This document shows positions 54,380 through 64,000 of a DNA stretch of 64,000 nucleotides, piece after piece. The DNA is from Marsupella aquatica (Eukaryota; Marchantiophyta): assembly GCA_973895155.1 (NCBI GenBank), contig OZ316897.1, positions 4,836,001-4,900,000 on the forward strand. The letters are read 5' to 3'. A model generated the notes under the pieces. That model made no database searches. It was not told the DNA's origin and saw only the letters and a list, made by a program, of their open reading frames with translations. Within the stretch, counting starts at the first letter, position 1, and every line of letters starts with the position of its first letter. The position numbers and the translations under genes are program-made.

Positions 54380-54850
54380 GATGGGACCCCTGGGTCTTGG
54401 GTCTCATGTCTAAAGTCTCATCCCACCTTGAGTTTTCCCAACTAGGCAAGGGGGAGAGCTTCAAGGGAGGAAGTTGAGGCGCACGAGAGAGTCTCTCTAA
54501 AGTGGGGCTGTGAGAGGGACTGAAGGCGTGGAGGGAGTCTGAGTTGGAGGAATGTAGGGTTTAGTTTCATGGAGCGTCAAGCAAAGCAGAGATGGAGGAC
54601 CAAACCCTTTTTTACTGGGGTGCAAGAGGGTTTGGTCATTGGCTAACTCAACGCACACAAAATCAAGGCATGGCAATAGGAGTTGGGCTGGGGCAAGGTA
54701 CGGGACTTGCGGTCAGGGCACGGTCCAAGTGTGACAACAAGAGGCCGTCCAGGGCACATTCAACAATCTTGGGCTTCACTCAGGGCCAAGGGAGATCCGT
54801 CCAAGGAGGCCGCAAGGTCGGTGTTAACCTTTGGAGTTGACTCTCGGCCA
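54380..54850 (+). repeat. GC-rich dispersed repeat, copy B, first part (CpG-depleted)
   Basis: This corresponds to the first half of copy A (from 45387). Many CpG sites of copy A are TpG or CpA here, for example around 54630-54670 compared with 45685-45730. The copy is interrupted after about 54850 and resumes near 56130. Confidence 0.7.
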
Positions 54851-56129
54851 AATCCTCCGATTAACCATCCAACATGTCTTCAGACTTTATTAATTATCTT
54901 TTGTTTATCTATTTAACAATGTACCACCTTCATCAAATTGATTGCTTGTGTATGTTTTGCCTACTACCTGGCCATTCCAACAATCAGGCAGTGTCGACTT
55001 GTGCAATCCAACCTCTTTGTGCTGTTGGATTCCGCCTGTCACTTGGATTGAGAGCACTTCCATGGACTCTCAACTAAATTTCCTTTCAGTTAATCACTCA
55101 AGACATTGGTCCGACTCTCACTAGTCGCTGACCCCGCCTATCAACTAGATTGAAGGCTAAGTGTCATCTAGCCTTCAACTAATATTTCTTTAAAGAGGAT
55201 TCCAAAACCCCATGTGGTAGATTGAACCTCAATATCTATTTCTTCTTTCTCAAATACTCTCTTCCATCTTTCAATCATTTTTTTGCACTGCGTTCTGTAG
55301 CCCAAATGGAATGCACTTGAATTTCAACAACCAAGCAGAGGTGGGTTCTTTCATGTCCCACTACTTTGGGCCTTCCTCTTACAACATTACTTGCATATTT
55401 CTAATCCTTCTAATCTTGCAGGGATTTTTTAATGGGTTGCGATTACAATCTCCACAAGCAATACAACTCTGATTCTTCCTTCAAATGGTTCCAGCCAAAT
55501 CAATATGAATTTCCCACTTTCAAATGTCAGCATTTCTAGCCATCTTTTTTTTCATAATCAGTTTTTTGACTTTACTTCTATTTGCATTCAAGAAACATAA
55601 GCTCTGTAATCATATGCTCCCTGTAGTTTTGCAAATAGGCCTCAATTGCATCTTCTATTCAATGGTCACAATCAATTTCTTTTACATGGTTTTTCTTCCA
55701 TGGGCTTCCATCTCTACCTCCAAGTCTAGCAATCCGGCATGACCTCTTCCTGGGCTACCTCCCGATCCTGGAGAGTTTGCACAACAAAAGACCTCTACTC
55801 ACTCCTACGTAATTGACCCCCTTCCTAACTTGGCCCTAAAGCACACAGCTTCCCATCATCTAGCAGAACATCACAACCTTCATATAGACTAAGTTGTTGC
55901 CATGCATGCCCCAAATCTCTGCAATAGTGACTCCCAACAAGTTGATAATCCCTGACTCATCCATCGCTACAGAGCTTTTCCTATTCCTGCTGACCAAAAC
56001 TTAGCTTGTACTATATAAAATGAAACTTTCACAGAGTTTAAATACTAGTATTCTCTAGAATTAACCCTTACTCTACTCTATTCATGTAATTAACTTAGAG
56101 GCCTGGCTGATCTAACACTTGGCTATTTT
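54851..56129. other. Sequence separating the halves of repeat copy B
   Basis: About 1.3 kb with no gene recognised and a pyrimidine-rich character. It may be an inserted element, but I did not find terminal repeats or a target duplication. Confidence 0.35.
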
Positions 56130-56600
56130 ATACTACTTCAATGGGGCCAAAAGGATGGTTGCAAGGTGGGGTGCATAGGCATGGCAAGTTGGGCCATGCA
56201 AGTCAAGTGGTCCATGCAAGCTGGGCCGCACTTGTTGGCGGGCTGCGCTTTTGTGTGCGCTTGTCGTTGAGTTGTTGCTCGTTGGGCCATCACTCATTGC
56301 AGGGGCGCATTGGGCCATGGTGGTGGTTGGGCAAGACTGGTCCAGGTGGGGTTGTCACGGGGGTTGTCAGGCATCACTGGGGCATCATCAAGGGCAACTT
56401 GGCCATGGCAAGAGTCATAAGGAGTCAGGGCATGGGGTTGACAGGGCAACATTGCAGTTGGGAGAGAGTTTGTAGTTTAGTGTAGGGACAAATTGTTTTA
56501 AACTTTATTCCTTTGGGTTTTTTATTTTCCATTTTTTTGCACCCAAAACAACTCGGAATTTTTTAAAGACAACCATGACAACTTTTGGTGCAACCTCTTA
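56130..56600 (+). repeat. GC-rich dispersed repeat, copy B, second part
   Basis: This matches the second half of copy A, most clearly the last 130 bp (gtagtgtaggg-agggac-aattgtt ... aaagacaaccatg-caa-ttttgg-gcaacctctta). Confidence 0.75.
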
Positions 56601-58465
56601 GTGGTGGACCTAGCCACCCAATGCCCTCACCAAACCAATTAAGTACTATTGCCTAAGTACTCTTGGTGCCCAAACACCTCCACAAAACTCCATAAGCAAG
56701 CAACTTGGTGCCTCTATATTGCTAGTGACAACTCCCATACAAAATCGTACTTGCTCCCTAGCGTGATTGTCACTCAATAACCCCTAGTGTTTCCACAAGC
56801 AACCAACCCCATTGATAAGTAATCCGCCATGATCTTGGATCCCAAGACCATTGTCTTGCCTGAGCAAGCTTAACAATTGTTAGTAAGTAGGTCAGCATAT
56901 ATAACCTCCCAGGCCCGCCATAAGCTGAAGCTAAGGCCGACACCCAGTGTTTGGCCAAAACAGCCCCTCTATTGGTGCCGCCCAAGCTTCCTCACTTTCT
57001 ATCTATCATTGGCTGACCGCCCTGCCTCTAGGACATGCCCATGGCCTAGATAGCTGGCTTGTCCCAAATGCTGGAACTAGTTTGGCCCCGACTCTAGCAA
57101 TCATCTTTATGACTCAAACTCAACCAAGAGCCTAAGGGAAAAATGAACTTGGACCTCAACACCCATGCCTACTCTGCATTGCCTCCCCAATGTAAACTCC
57201 AATGGGAACTAAATGCGGCTTGGGTGCTATTTTGGCAGGATTGGCAAGCGGGCGAGATAACCTCGCAAACCTCAAGAGGTCTTTCAACGGACTTCTCGTT
57301 GAAAAGTTATCACCGTTTCCGTTTGTCATTTCCCCTTAGTAGCGCAACCACTCCGCTTCACGACTTGGGGTTGACCCTGCCCATTGAGAGACATCACTCA
57401 TCTCATATATGCTTTTGGAAACCTACCACCCCTATAAAAACTTTGGTCCCCTATTTTTGGCCCTCAACTTGGACTCCAACCTGATCGACTGGGCACAAAG
57501 CTAACTTGCTAATCCCATATTAATGTTCTAGTTAGACGTCCGTAAGTGAAGTGCCTTAGCCCATTGTGACCAAACCAACGCGATGCTCATGCCCAGGTAC
57601 TCAGAACTCATTGTCAGTTGGGGGTCCTGGACAACTACACCTGAGCCACATCATATCTCATGCGCTAAGCATTTGTTTCGCAAGAACTAAACTTCCTTGG
57701 CTTTGGGCCCAAGAGGAGCTCTCACTCAAGCCCTCATAACCCAGAGTCCGTTTAGGGGTGCAGAGGGTCCACCATGAGCTTGGCACTTCCCATGACTTGA
57801 CCAACTCCCAACACCAGTCTAAGTCCTTTGTGTGCGCCACCAACTCAACGCATTGCCTTTGCTAGTGCAGCAAAGCCTCATTGTCCACAAGTCTACCCAT
57901 ACCAAGTCCCCACCAGATGGCCGCTCCATGAGCTTGGACTATGGAGGAGCTTGGCGTCAGAGTCAGTGACGCCAGAGCTAAGTGGTAGGGTAGTCAAGTT
58001 CCACGGCTCTCTTAATATAGTTTTTGATTTTAAACTAACCATGAGATGTACGAAAAGGTGTCATTGACATGTAACTTTTCCATACTTAACCTATCACTCT
58101 CCTTATAGTTCAAACACTCCTTAAAATCAGTTGCCAGACCAACTTGCCTACACCCCATAGTGTTTTGACTGCCTGACCATCTCACTTATGGTTGACAACA
58201 CTTACTTGCAACAATAATTACTATGCACAATTCTCTTATGCTTGGCTACACTTCCACACAAATAGCACTTACTATTGATAATATTTAGTATGCTAGAAAA
58301 TACTTACGGGTACACCTCAATTGCTATCAACAACATTTTGCAATGCAAACAATCTAAGACAGGTCCTGGTAACTCCACACCAAAGAGCAAAAGCCATATA
58401 AGTAGAAGTGAACAAGAGTCACTAATCTAAAGAACAATTAACTTCATGGGAAATTTTACTTATAA
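56601..58465. other. Intergenic DNA, no gene recognised
   Basis: Cytosine-rich, CpG-poor sequence on the plus strand with short ORFs only. It contains the small repeat at 57390-57475. Confidence 0.4.
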
Positions 58466-58640
58466 GGTACGAACCCCAAGCTAGAGCTGGGGTCTAAGCT
58501 TCTAAAGTGAAGCCTCTAGACCCTATCTATATGTCCACCATGTGGATGGAAAGACTCATACTTATAATGTATGTCAAATGATGAGGATGCCTTTGCTTTC
58601 ATGCTTTCTATTAATAAAAGAATGTGCATTTGGGTTCCTA
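58466..58640 (+). repeat. Dispersed repeat, partner of 23065-23250
   Basis: Shares tctaaagtgaagcctctagacc, catgtggatgga and aatgtatgtcaaatgatgag with the copy near 23 kb. Direct orientation, over 35 kb apart. Confidence 0.75.
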
Positions 58641-58789
58641 TGATAGGAAGAACAATTGCATTCATGGATTTGTTCAACTATAGGCACTTGGCAAGTAGAA
58701 GAATTTTTTTATGGGCAATTGCAGCCAGGCCTATAATACAGCTCCATTGCGCTGCCTAGTCCCGACCTGAATATTCTGACTATCACTCA

Positions 58790-59220
58790 CCCGGTTTGGA
58801 CTTGTCCGACAAATGAGGGGTCTCGATCCTGACATCCAACATGTGTCACACCTGGTCGTCCTGGCCCTGGCCCCTGGCCGGCCCACACCCAGTCCCGACC
58901 CGATCCCAACCCGGCCCTGACCCTGGCCCTGACCTATCCCGACCCCGGCCTGTCCTGGCCCGTCCTGGCCGGCCGGGGAATATAGGCGAACATGTGACAC
59001 TTGACCCCTTTTGGAGTTGACAAATGAGACCGGTCCTGGCCGGCCGGGGAATATAGGCGAACATGTGACACTTGACCCCTTTTGGAGTCGACAAATGAGA
59101 CCCGTCCTGGCCGACCGGGGAATATAGGCGAACATGTGACACTTGACCCCTTTTGGAGTAGACAAATGACAAGTTGTAGGGTCGGACAACACCACAACGT
59201 GTCCCTCAGTTCAAACCGGG
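58790..59220. mobile_element. GC-rich MITE copy 2, 431 bp
   Basis: Left end CCCGGTTTGGACTTGTCCGAC. The right end reversed reads CCCGGTTTGAACTGAGGGAC. The flanking 8-mers ATCACTCA (58782-58789) and GTCACTCA (59221-59228) match at 7 of 8 bases. It shares ends and the ggaatata plus gacaaatgac interior with the element at 34067-34596. The three-unit 71-bp array inside is specific to this copy. No transposase. Confidence 0.8.
58971..59170 (+). repeat. 71-bp minisatellite inside MITE copy 2, about 2.8 units
   Basis: The marker ggggaatatagg occurs at 58975, 59046 and 59117, exactly 71 bp apart. Units are nearly identical. Because 71 is not divisible by three, the apparent repeated minus-strand peptides in all frames are artefacts. 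Confidence 0.95.
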
Positions 59221-59406
59221 GTCACTCATTTCACCGGCCTTCGAAAACCACCGCTGATTCTCTGACAAGAGGCCTATGATCGATTGGCAAACTGCCCGTC
59301 GATAGATTGACAAAGTACCAAGATTGATAGCTCGAGTGTTTGTGCTGTAACTTGTTCGTGTTGTTGGCGGTGGTGCTTTTGCTGTTGCTGGTACGAGTCA
59401 GTGAGT

Positions 59407-60850
59407 ATGTGCACGGCGGGTGATGTTGCAAGGGGCAATCCCGCAAGGACGCAAGCGGAAGAGGGAGGGGCAGAAGATGAAGAAGAGGTAGTGGTAGACA
59501 ACGAAGACGACGATTACTTTCCCCAGCCGGAGACCACCATGGCACAGGCACCACCACTGCTCTGGCCACCACCTGCAGGTTCATAATTTATCTCAGTCCT
59601 GCTCTGCCCTGTCTGTCTTCCATATGTAGAGGGGTTGCTGAGTTGTTGAGGGGTTGCTGTCAATTGTTGGGAGTGACTGTACCTGCAGTAGTTCGTGTTC
59701 GTGTCATCGACGTACGCTTAGAGCTGTCTGCGATGGTGGAATTAGGGCTATGCCTCGGTTGTTGCCGTAATGCTACTGTTGGATCCTATTTAGGATTGGT
59801 GGTTCTCCGAAATTCGTGATGGTTGGTTGTAAGAGTACGTCCTGTTGTAGAGTGCGAGGATGGGGAGTCAAAGAGCCTTTGCTCCCGTTCCATCTGGAAT
59901 TTCTCGTCTGCGTGGATGATTCCGTTTTTATAATAGAGTTTCTTTGCTCGAAGATGTATGTCTCTACTGAAGTGGGGAGATTTATATTAATTCGATGTGT
60001 TTTTTTAGAATTCCTGGGCGTGGCCTGCTTGAGGATGCCCGTAGATGTATTAATTGGAGACTGGATTCTGGTGTTTTGATTTTCAGCGTGCTCCCAGGTC
60101 ATTTGCACTGACTATAGCTGGATGTCTCACCGTCACCTGCTGTCCTGCTCTTTTGTAACCGCCTAAATTATCCTTAGTCTGGTCACTTCCTTGAGAGCGG
60201 AAGCGTGAGAGGTGCTCAAGGTGAAAATCATGACTGGGAATGTTCTGGTGTTGTCTGCAGATGAAGGTGAAGACGAAGCGGTGACAGAGGCGACACAGGA
60301 CGATTTCCAGATTGGGTATCTGCAGATCTCGGATGATCCTTCTGCTCAGAATGCCGCAGAGGAACGAGAAGGAGGAGAAGAAGAATTTGCAAATAATAGC
60401 TTGTTTGCTGAAACCGGTGCTTTGGCCGGAGGAGCCACCAATGGACATGCGGGATCCCTTGCTGGAGCTGTGGTCAGTGATGGTAGGAATCCGCTTGAGA
60501 GGATAGTGACTGTGAACGGAATGCAATTTCATGTGTATGGAAATGTGAGCGGTCTGGAGCTCCTTGAAAGCAACAATCCCACTCGTGAAGAGGATCTAGA
60601 CATGCCAGACAGTGAAGAAGAGGAAGAGGAAGAGCGCCGCAGGGCCGCTATGGAGAGGGCTATGGAAGAAGCCAATGCAGCAGATTCTGCACGTCGAGCT
60701 GCTCCTATTCCACCGGAGCGTCGTGCAATGATTGTGAATGCCATGAAGGGCATCAATTTGGAGTGTTTTCGGCCGTCTTGGGCGGACTCTGTGCCGGAGG
60801 ATCAATGGATCAATAAGGTGAAGGAAAGTAGCACCTCTGCTCCAAAGTAA
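59407..60850 (+). CDS. MEA1-like (male-enhanced antigen 1 family) protein, 2 exons, 253 aa
   Basis: Exon 1 is 59407-59578 (donor after cctgcag) and exon 2 is 60261-60850 (acceptor ttgtctgcag). The join is in phase 1 and leaves no stop. The protein is very acidic near residues 20-40 and again in a Glu-rich run around residue 175. The C-terminal block RRAMIVNAMKGINL plus PSWADSVPEDQW matches the arrangement of animal MEA1 (a VK-x-M-x-G-x-x-L helix, then P-x-WA and a DxQW motif). A DFQIGYLQI segment resembles the GYxYQPL region of MEA1. Molecular function is not known, and the protein is probably soluble. The first ATG in frame is used, and a GTG two codons earlier is ignored. The family assignment is by motif recall. 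Confidence 0.75.
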
Positions 60851-62057
60851 TCTACTGTTTTAGAATTGGGATTCCAAATTTTTGACCCACTCTCCTTCCT
60901 GGAGCTATCTAAATCGGGCCTTGCGAGACTTCTCAAATGCAGGGTACAGCAGACCACTGTGGCTAATCAGAGCAGCAGGTCAGTCCTTCATTTTGCAGAC
61001 TTGAAATTAAGAGGCTAATGTCGAGGATTAGCCTTTGGTCGATCGACAATGGCTAAAGCTACAGAAGCGAGAACTTTAGATTTGTTTTATTATCGGGGAT
61101 AATCGATACACTGACAGGAGCGACCAATGGAGCAAAGCTTACCATTCTCGGATTTTCTGCCCAGGGGCCTCAAGAAACCAATTATATCATTTAGCTGGAT
61201 TTGTAAGAACTGATAACCAGACAAACCCGGGCGGGAGGATGTCTTCAGTGAAATTTAGTCTCAAGAGAGTTGGGATCGGACACAGAAATAATTTTGCAAG
61301 ACGATTCTGCACACTGGGTATCACTGTTGTTTACCATATCTGGCAGAGTATGTCGTGGGACCTCATTGGTGCCTTATCCATGGGAAGGCATGTAAATTCC
61401 TTAAAGAGTCCTGAACTATGGAAAACTCTGAACGCAACCTGCATGTACCCCAAGTCCCGACATGGTCCTGAAATCAACCAATTACTCCGTCAAATACTTC
61501 CTCTTATGGTCTCAAGAATGATAATGCTGAAGAGGTGGGTGTGGGCAAGTATTTTCACTTAAGTGGAAGCTTGCTATTGGATTGGTAGCCCAACGGCTTG
61601 TGATGGTTCGGCAATCTGTAGTCTCAGCCTGTGGGCAACAACTAGAGGCTCTTCAAAGAGGACATTGAGAACTGAGGTGGCACCATTTGGGTTTCCTCCT
61701 GCACACGGTATGCATTACATAACACGAATCAGGTATACCATGTATACACACTTCATAATAAGAGTGCACTCCTTGTCCGAGGGCTGGGAATACACTTGGT
61801 GCTGGACACCCAGATGATGACGGCCCTTTACGACTACTCCAGGTATATTCCAGCAAACTGTGGGATGTGTGGAGAACAGCTAGGGCATGCCTGTGCATTT
61901 GTAGGAATGACGTGGAGAAATTCCAAGTCTGCTCATTTTCATGTGCCAAAAAGAATTTACATACATCGATTTCCTCTAGGGAAATGAGTTTCTTTCAAAA
62001 AGCCAGCCAAAAATGTTCTTGGCACTATTGAACTCTTGGAGCCGAGTTCTCGTCTGC
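60851..62057. other. Convergent intergenic region between MEA1-like and NTH1 genes
   Basis: Holds the 3' regions of two genes that point towards each other. Open stretches at 61239-61562 and 61563-61817 show no recognisable domain. Confidence 0.4.
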
Positions 62058-64000
62058 TCATGATTGTATCTTGTCAGTGGTAACGTTCTTCCCACACTTA
62101 AAAGCTGATGGGCAAAAGTTCTGTAGCTGACAATCCTCGCATTTTGCGCCAATTGGTTTGCAGATCTGTAGGCCCAGACGGCGGCGTTAGTCAGGGATCA
62201 GCAAAACATCTAAAAGCTGCCGAGCATACTAAAATACTCCTTGCATGGAATTTACCACTCTTAGGTGAAGATGCATCAGAAAGCTGGTGCACTATTGAAC
62301 TATGAACGGCAAAGCTATAAAAAGAGGAAAGTAACCTGTTGGCCAAATCCGACGAGCAAAAAGCTTGCTTCTGCCCATGTTTCCCTGGGCAACCATGATT
62401 CCATTTCACGGCGCACTTGCTCTGCAGACGAACCTTCAGGTACCCATCCCAGTCGACAACATACACGTCGGACATTAGTGTCGACAATTAATCCCACATC
62501 ACCCCTGCCAGAGGAAACACATGAGTTTGTGATACTGTCGTAAAATCCCGCATCCTTGGTGGATCCTTCAGAAATCGGGAAACATACCCTAACTTTTTCC
62601 AGACTTGTAATTAAATTGAGATGTACAATGGCAAGGACTTACATCCCAAAACCAACCCACAAGACAAGAAGCCCCACTTTGGGCCCAACTCCCGGAAGCT
62701 TCATCTGCACAGACCATAATTTGAACTTGCCACATTGATTCTTAACCAAACAGAAGTCACTCATGGCAGGATTTTTTCGAAACTCTTCAATTCCCGTTGA
62801 ATTTTGAAAGAATCATTGGACAAAGGAGAGCCTATTAAAGCAATCCAATGAAGCAAAGTCAGATAATTACTGAAGCGACCACAGAATAGGCAAAACTTGG
62901 AAGGGGCATAGAAAGGACGACACGTTGCGTACTAGTTCGTCCAGTGTACTAGGGACGCATCCAAAGTAAGGCGACTTGATGATTATGTCTGCCATATTCT
63001 TCAACTGCTTTGCCTTTCGCCTGGGAAGGTTACACACAGTAACCTTGGTTTGTTATTCTCGGTCAGATGCTTATAGAAATGCAACAGATTCTTACCTACA
63101 TCTGTCCCAGAAGGCAAACCGGGAGAGCGCTCATTTACTCATTCATTGTAACTTCTTCAGAAAATACTCTAAACTTGACGATACTTCCTAAGGAAGCTGA
63201 AACAGAGAACCTGTAAAATCCGACTGGCTTCAGTAGTTCTTCCAATGTTCCTATTGAACAATCACTCCCCGCAAGGTGCTTGACTGTGAGTCCGCTTGGT
63301 AAAGCATGTAATCGTTTCATTGCTGCTGCAGTGACAGCGTCCCGGGTCTGCGAGCTGATCATTGCAGCTACCAAGATTTGGAACTTTTGTGTCTCCAGAT
63401 CTGCATTTCCATCCACCAGCTGCAGTTGTATAAAGTGAGTGCACAGGAGGTTGCGTGCATGGCAATGGTCTTACTAATAAAAATGTTTCAATTTGGCAAA
63501 CTACACATTTTTCTTTCACCCTAGAAATGACAGCAGAATCAAACCTGTGCAGGGCCGAGAAGATCGACAGGGGCATTTCGACCCGTGCGCATTCTCCTGC
63601 ATTTCTTCAAGCACAAATTCAACTACCGTCTCACGATTCACCAATACAAAGAGATCATCGAACAGGTCACATTTAACGTCATTGCAAACTTAACCGTACT
63701 TTTGCACCTAGTCCACTAGACTGAGCCAGAATGAGTGGAACGAAACGTTCTATTCTCATCCTAGAGTTATGTTTATCAACGTTACTTTCAAGACTATCTC
63801 AACACAAGAACGCACTAGATTCAATAGTAATCAACACCACCTCTGACACTCGTCCAGAATCCTAATCCACGTCTTCTGACTGTCGTCACGAAATTGCACA
63901 CGGAGAGACATAATGGAAGGGCACCTGATGCTTTGCAAGGCCTCTTCCCAATTGGATGGGGGAGAGCGGAATTGGGACGAGCCAAATCTGCTCCCATTTG
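62058..64000 (-). CDS. NTH1: Endonuclease III homologue (bifunctional DNA glycosylase/AP lyase), 5' end missing
   Basis: Exons in coding order: 63925-64000 (partial), 63545-63596, 63211-63419, 62933-63020, 62643-62704, 62336-62504, 62058-62165. All joins keep frame and all introns are GT-AG. The enzyme excises oxidised pyrimidines and cuts at the abasic site in base-excision repair. Seen motifs are FGSSQFRSPPSNWEEALQSI at the start, FQILVAAMISSQTRDAVTA, and the helix-hairpin-helix LPGVGPK with the Schiff-base lysine. VDTNVRRV carries the catalytic aspartate. The C-terminus has the iron-sulphur loop C-x6-C-x2-C-x5-C, ending CPSAFK. Plant relatives have plastid or nuclear isoforms. The N-terminal targeting region is outside the window, so location is open. 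The insert between SSQTRD and LPGVGPK is of normal family length. Confidence 0.93.

Noticed and set aside
58731-59195. Minus-strand ORFs with repeated peptide CHLSTPKG...AYIPR
   Set aside because: The repeat period is 71 bp, not a multiple of three, so the repeated peptide appears in all frames as a by-product of the DNA array.
60529-60805. Minus-strand serine-rich ORFs opposite the MEA1-like gene
   Set aside because: They mirror the Glu-rich codons of the sense strand. The sense frame has splice support and conserved motifs.

Overview
This window looks like nuclear DNA of a land plant. The evidence is a probable plastid-targeted MEP-pathway enzyme (IspD) in 12 exons, a plastid-type DUF21/CBS/CorC ion-transport protein, Ty1/copia elements primed by initiator tRNA-Met, LINE debris, and a short TTTAGGG telobox. 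The sequence does not settle the clade. Short introns (mostly 80-450 bp) beside long repeat-filled gaps suggest a moderately large genome, and I see nothing specific to flowering plants. All exon models were read by hand from splice sites and frame.

Layout. 1-3.7 kb: broken gene whose last exon resembles an FCP1/NIF-type phosphatase domain and which carries a 93-bp coding minisatellite. 4.9-7.2 kb: spliced gene of unknown family with one nonsense codon, whose C-terminal half resembles a beta-class (N4/N6) DNA amino-methyltransferase fold with altered catalytic motifs. 5.6-9.4 kb: at least eleven copies of a short GCGCT motif related to AGCGCTGGGCGCT, plus a decayed ORF and its tandemly copied tail. 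9.5-19.6 kb: an old plus-strand copia element split by a complete, younger minus-strand copia element (10242-16820) with intact LTRs, PBS, PPT and target duplication. 19.8-26 kb: LINE fragment, minisatellite, an 8-bp-TSD MITE, and an inverted/direct repeat complex.

28.0-31.6 kb: ten-exon TBL2-like WD40 gene (+). 31.6-42.4 kb: intergenic DNA with a GC-rich MITE, AT-rich sequence, and several degenerate tandem arrays. 42.5-45.0 kb: intronless MGR8/9-like (CNNM/CorC) gene (-). 46.5-49.5 kb: ispD (+). These two genes are divergent, and about 700 bp of the gap between them is one copy of a GC-rich dispersed repeat. A CpG-depleted, interrupted relative of that repeat lies at 54.4-56.6 kb. 49.5-58.8 kb: repeats. 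58.79-59.22 kb: second copy of the GC-rich MITE. 59.4-60.85 kb: two-exon MEA1-like gene (+). 62.06-64.0 kb: endonuclease III homologue NTH1 (-), with its 5' end outside the window.

The intact genes are housekeeping genes (isoprenoid precursor synthesis, plastid ion transport, base-excision repair, ER-type WD40 protein) and do not form one pathway. Many stop codons in the decayed elements are of the CAG>TAG, CGA>TGA or TGG>TAG kind, as expected from long methylcytosine decay. The most original observations are the methyltransferase-like gene with its surrounding GCGCT motif cluster, and two MITE families that can be bounded to the base.
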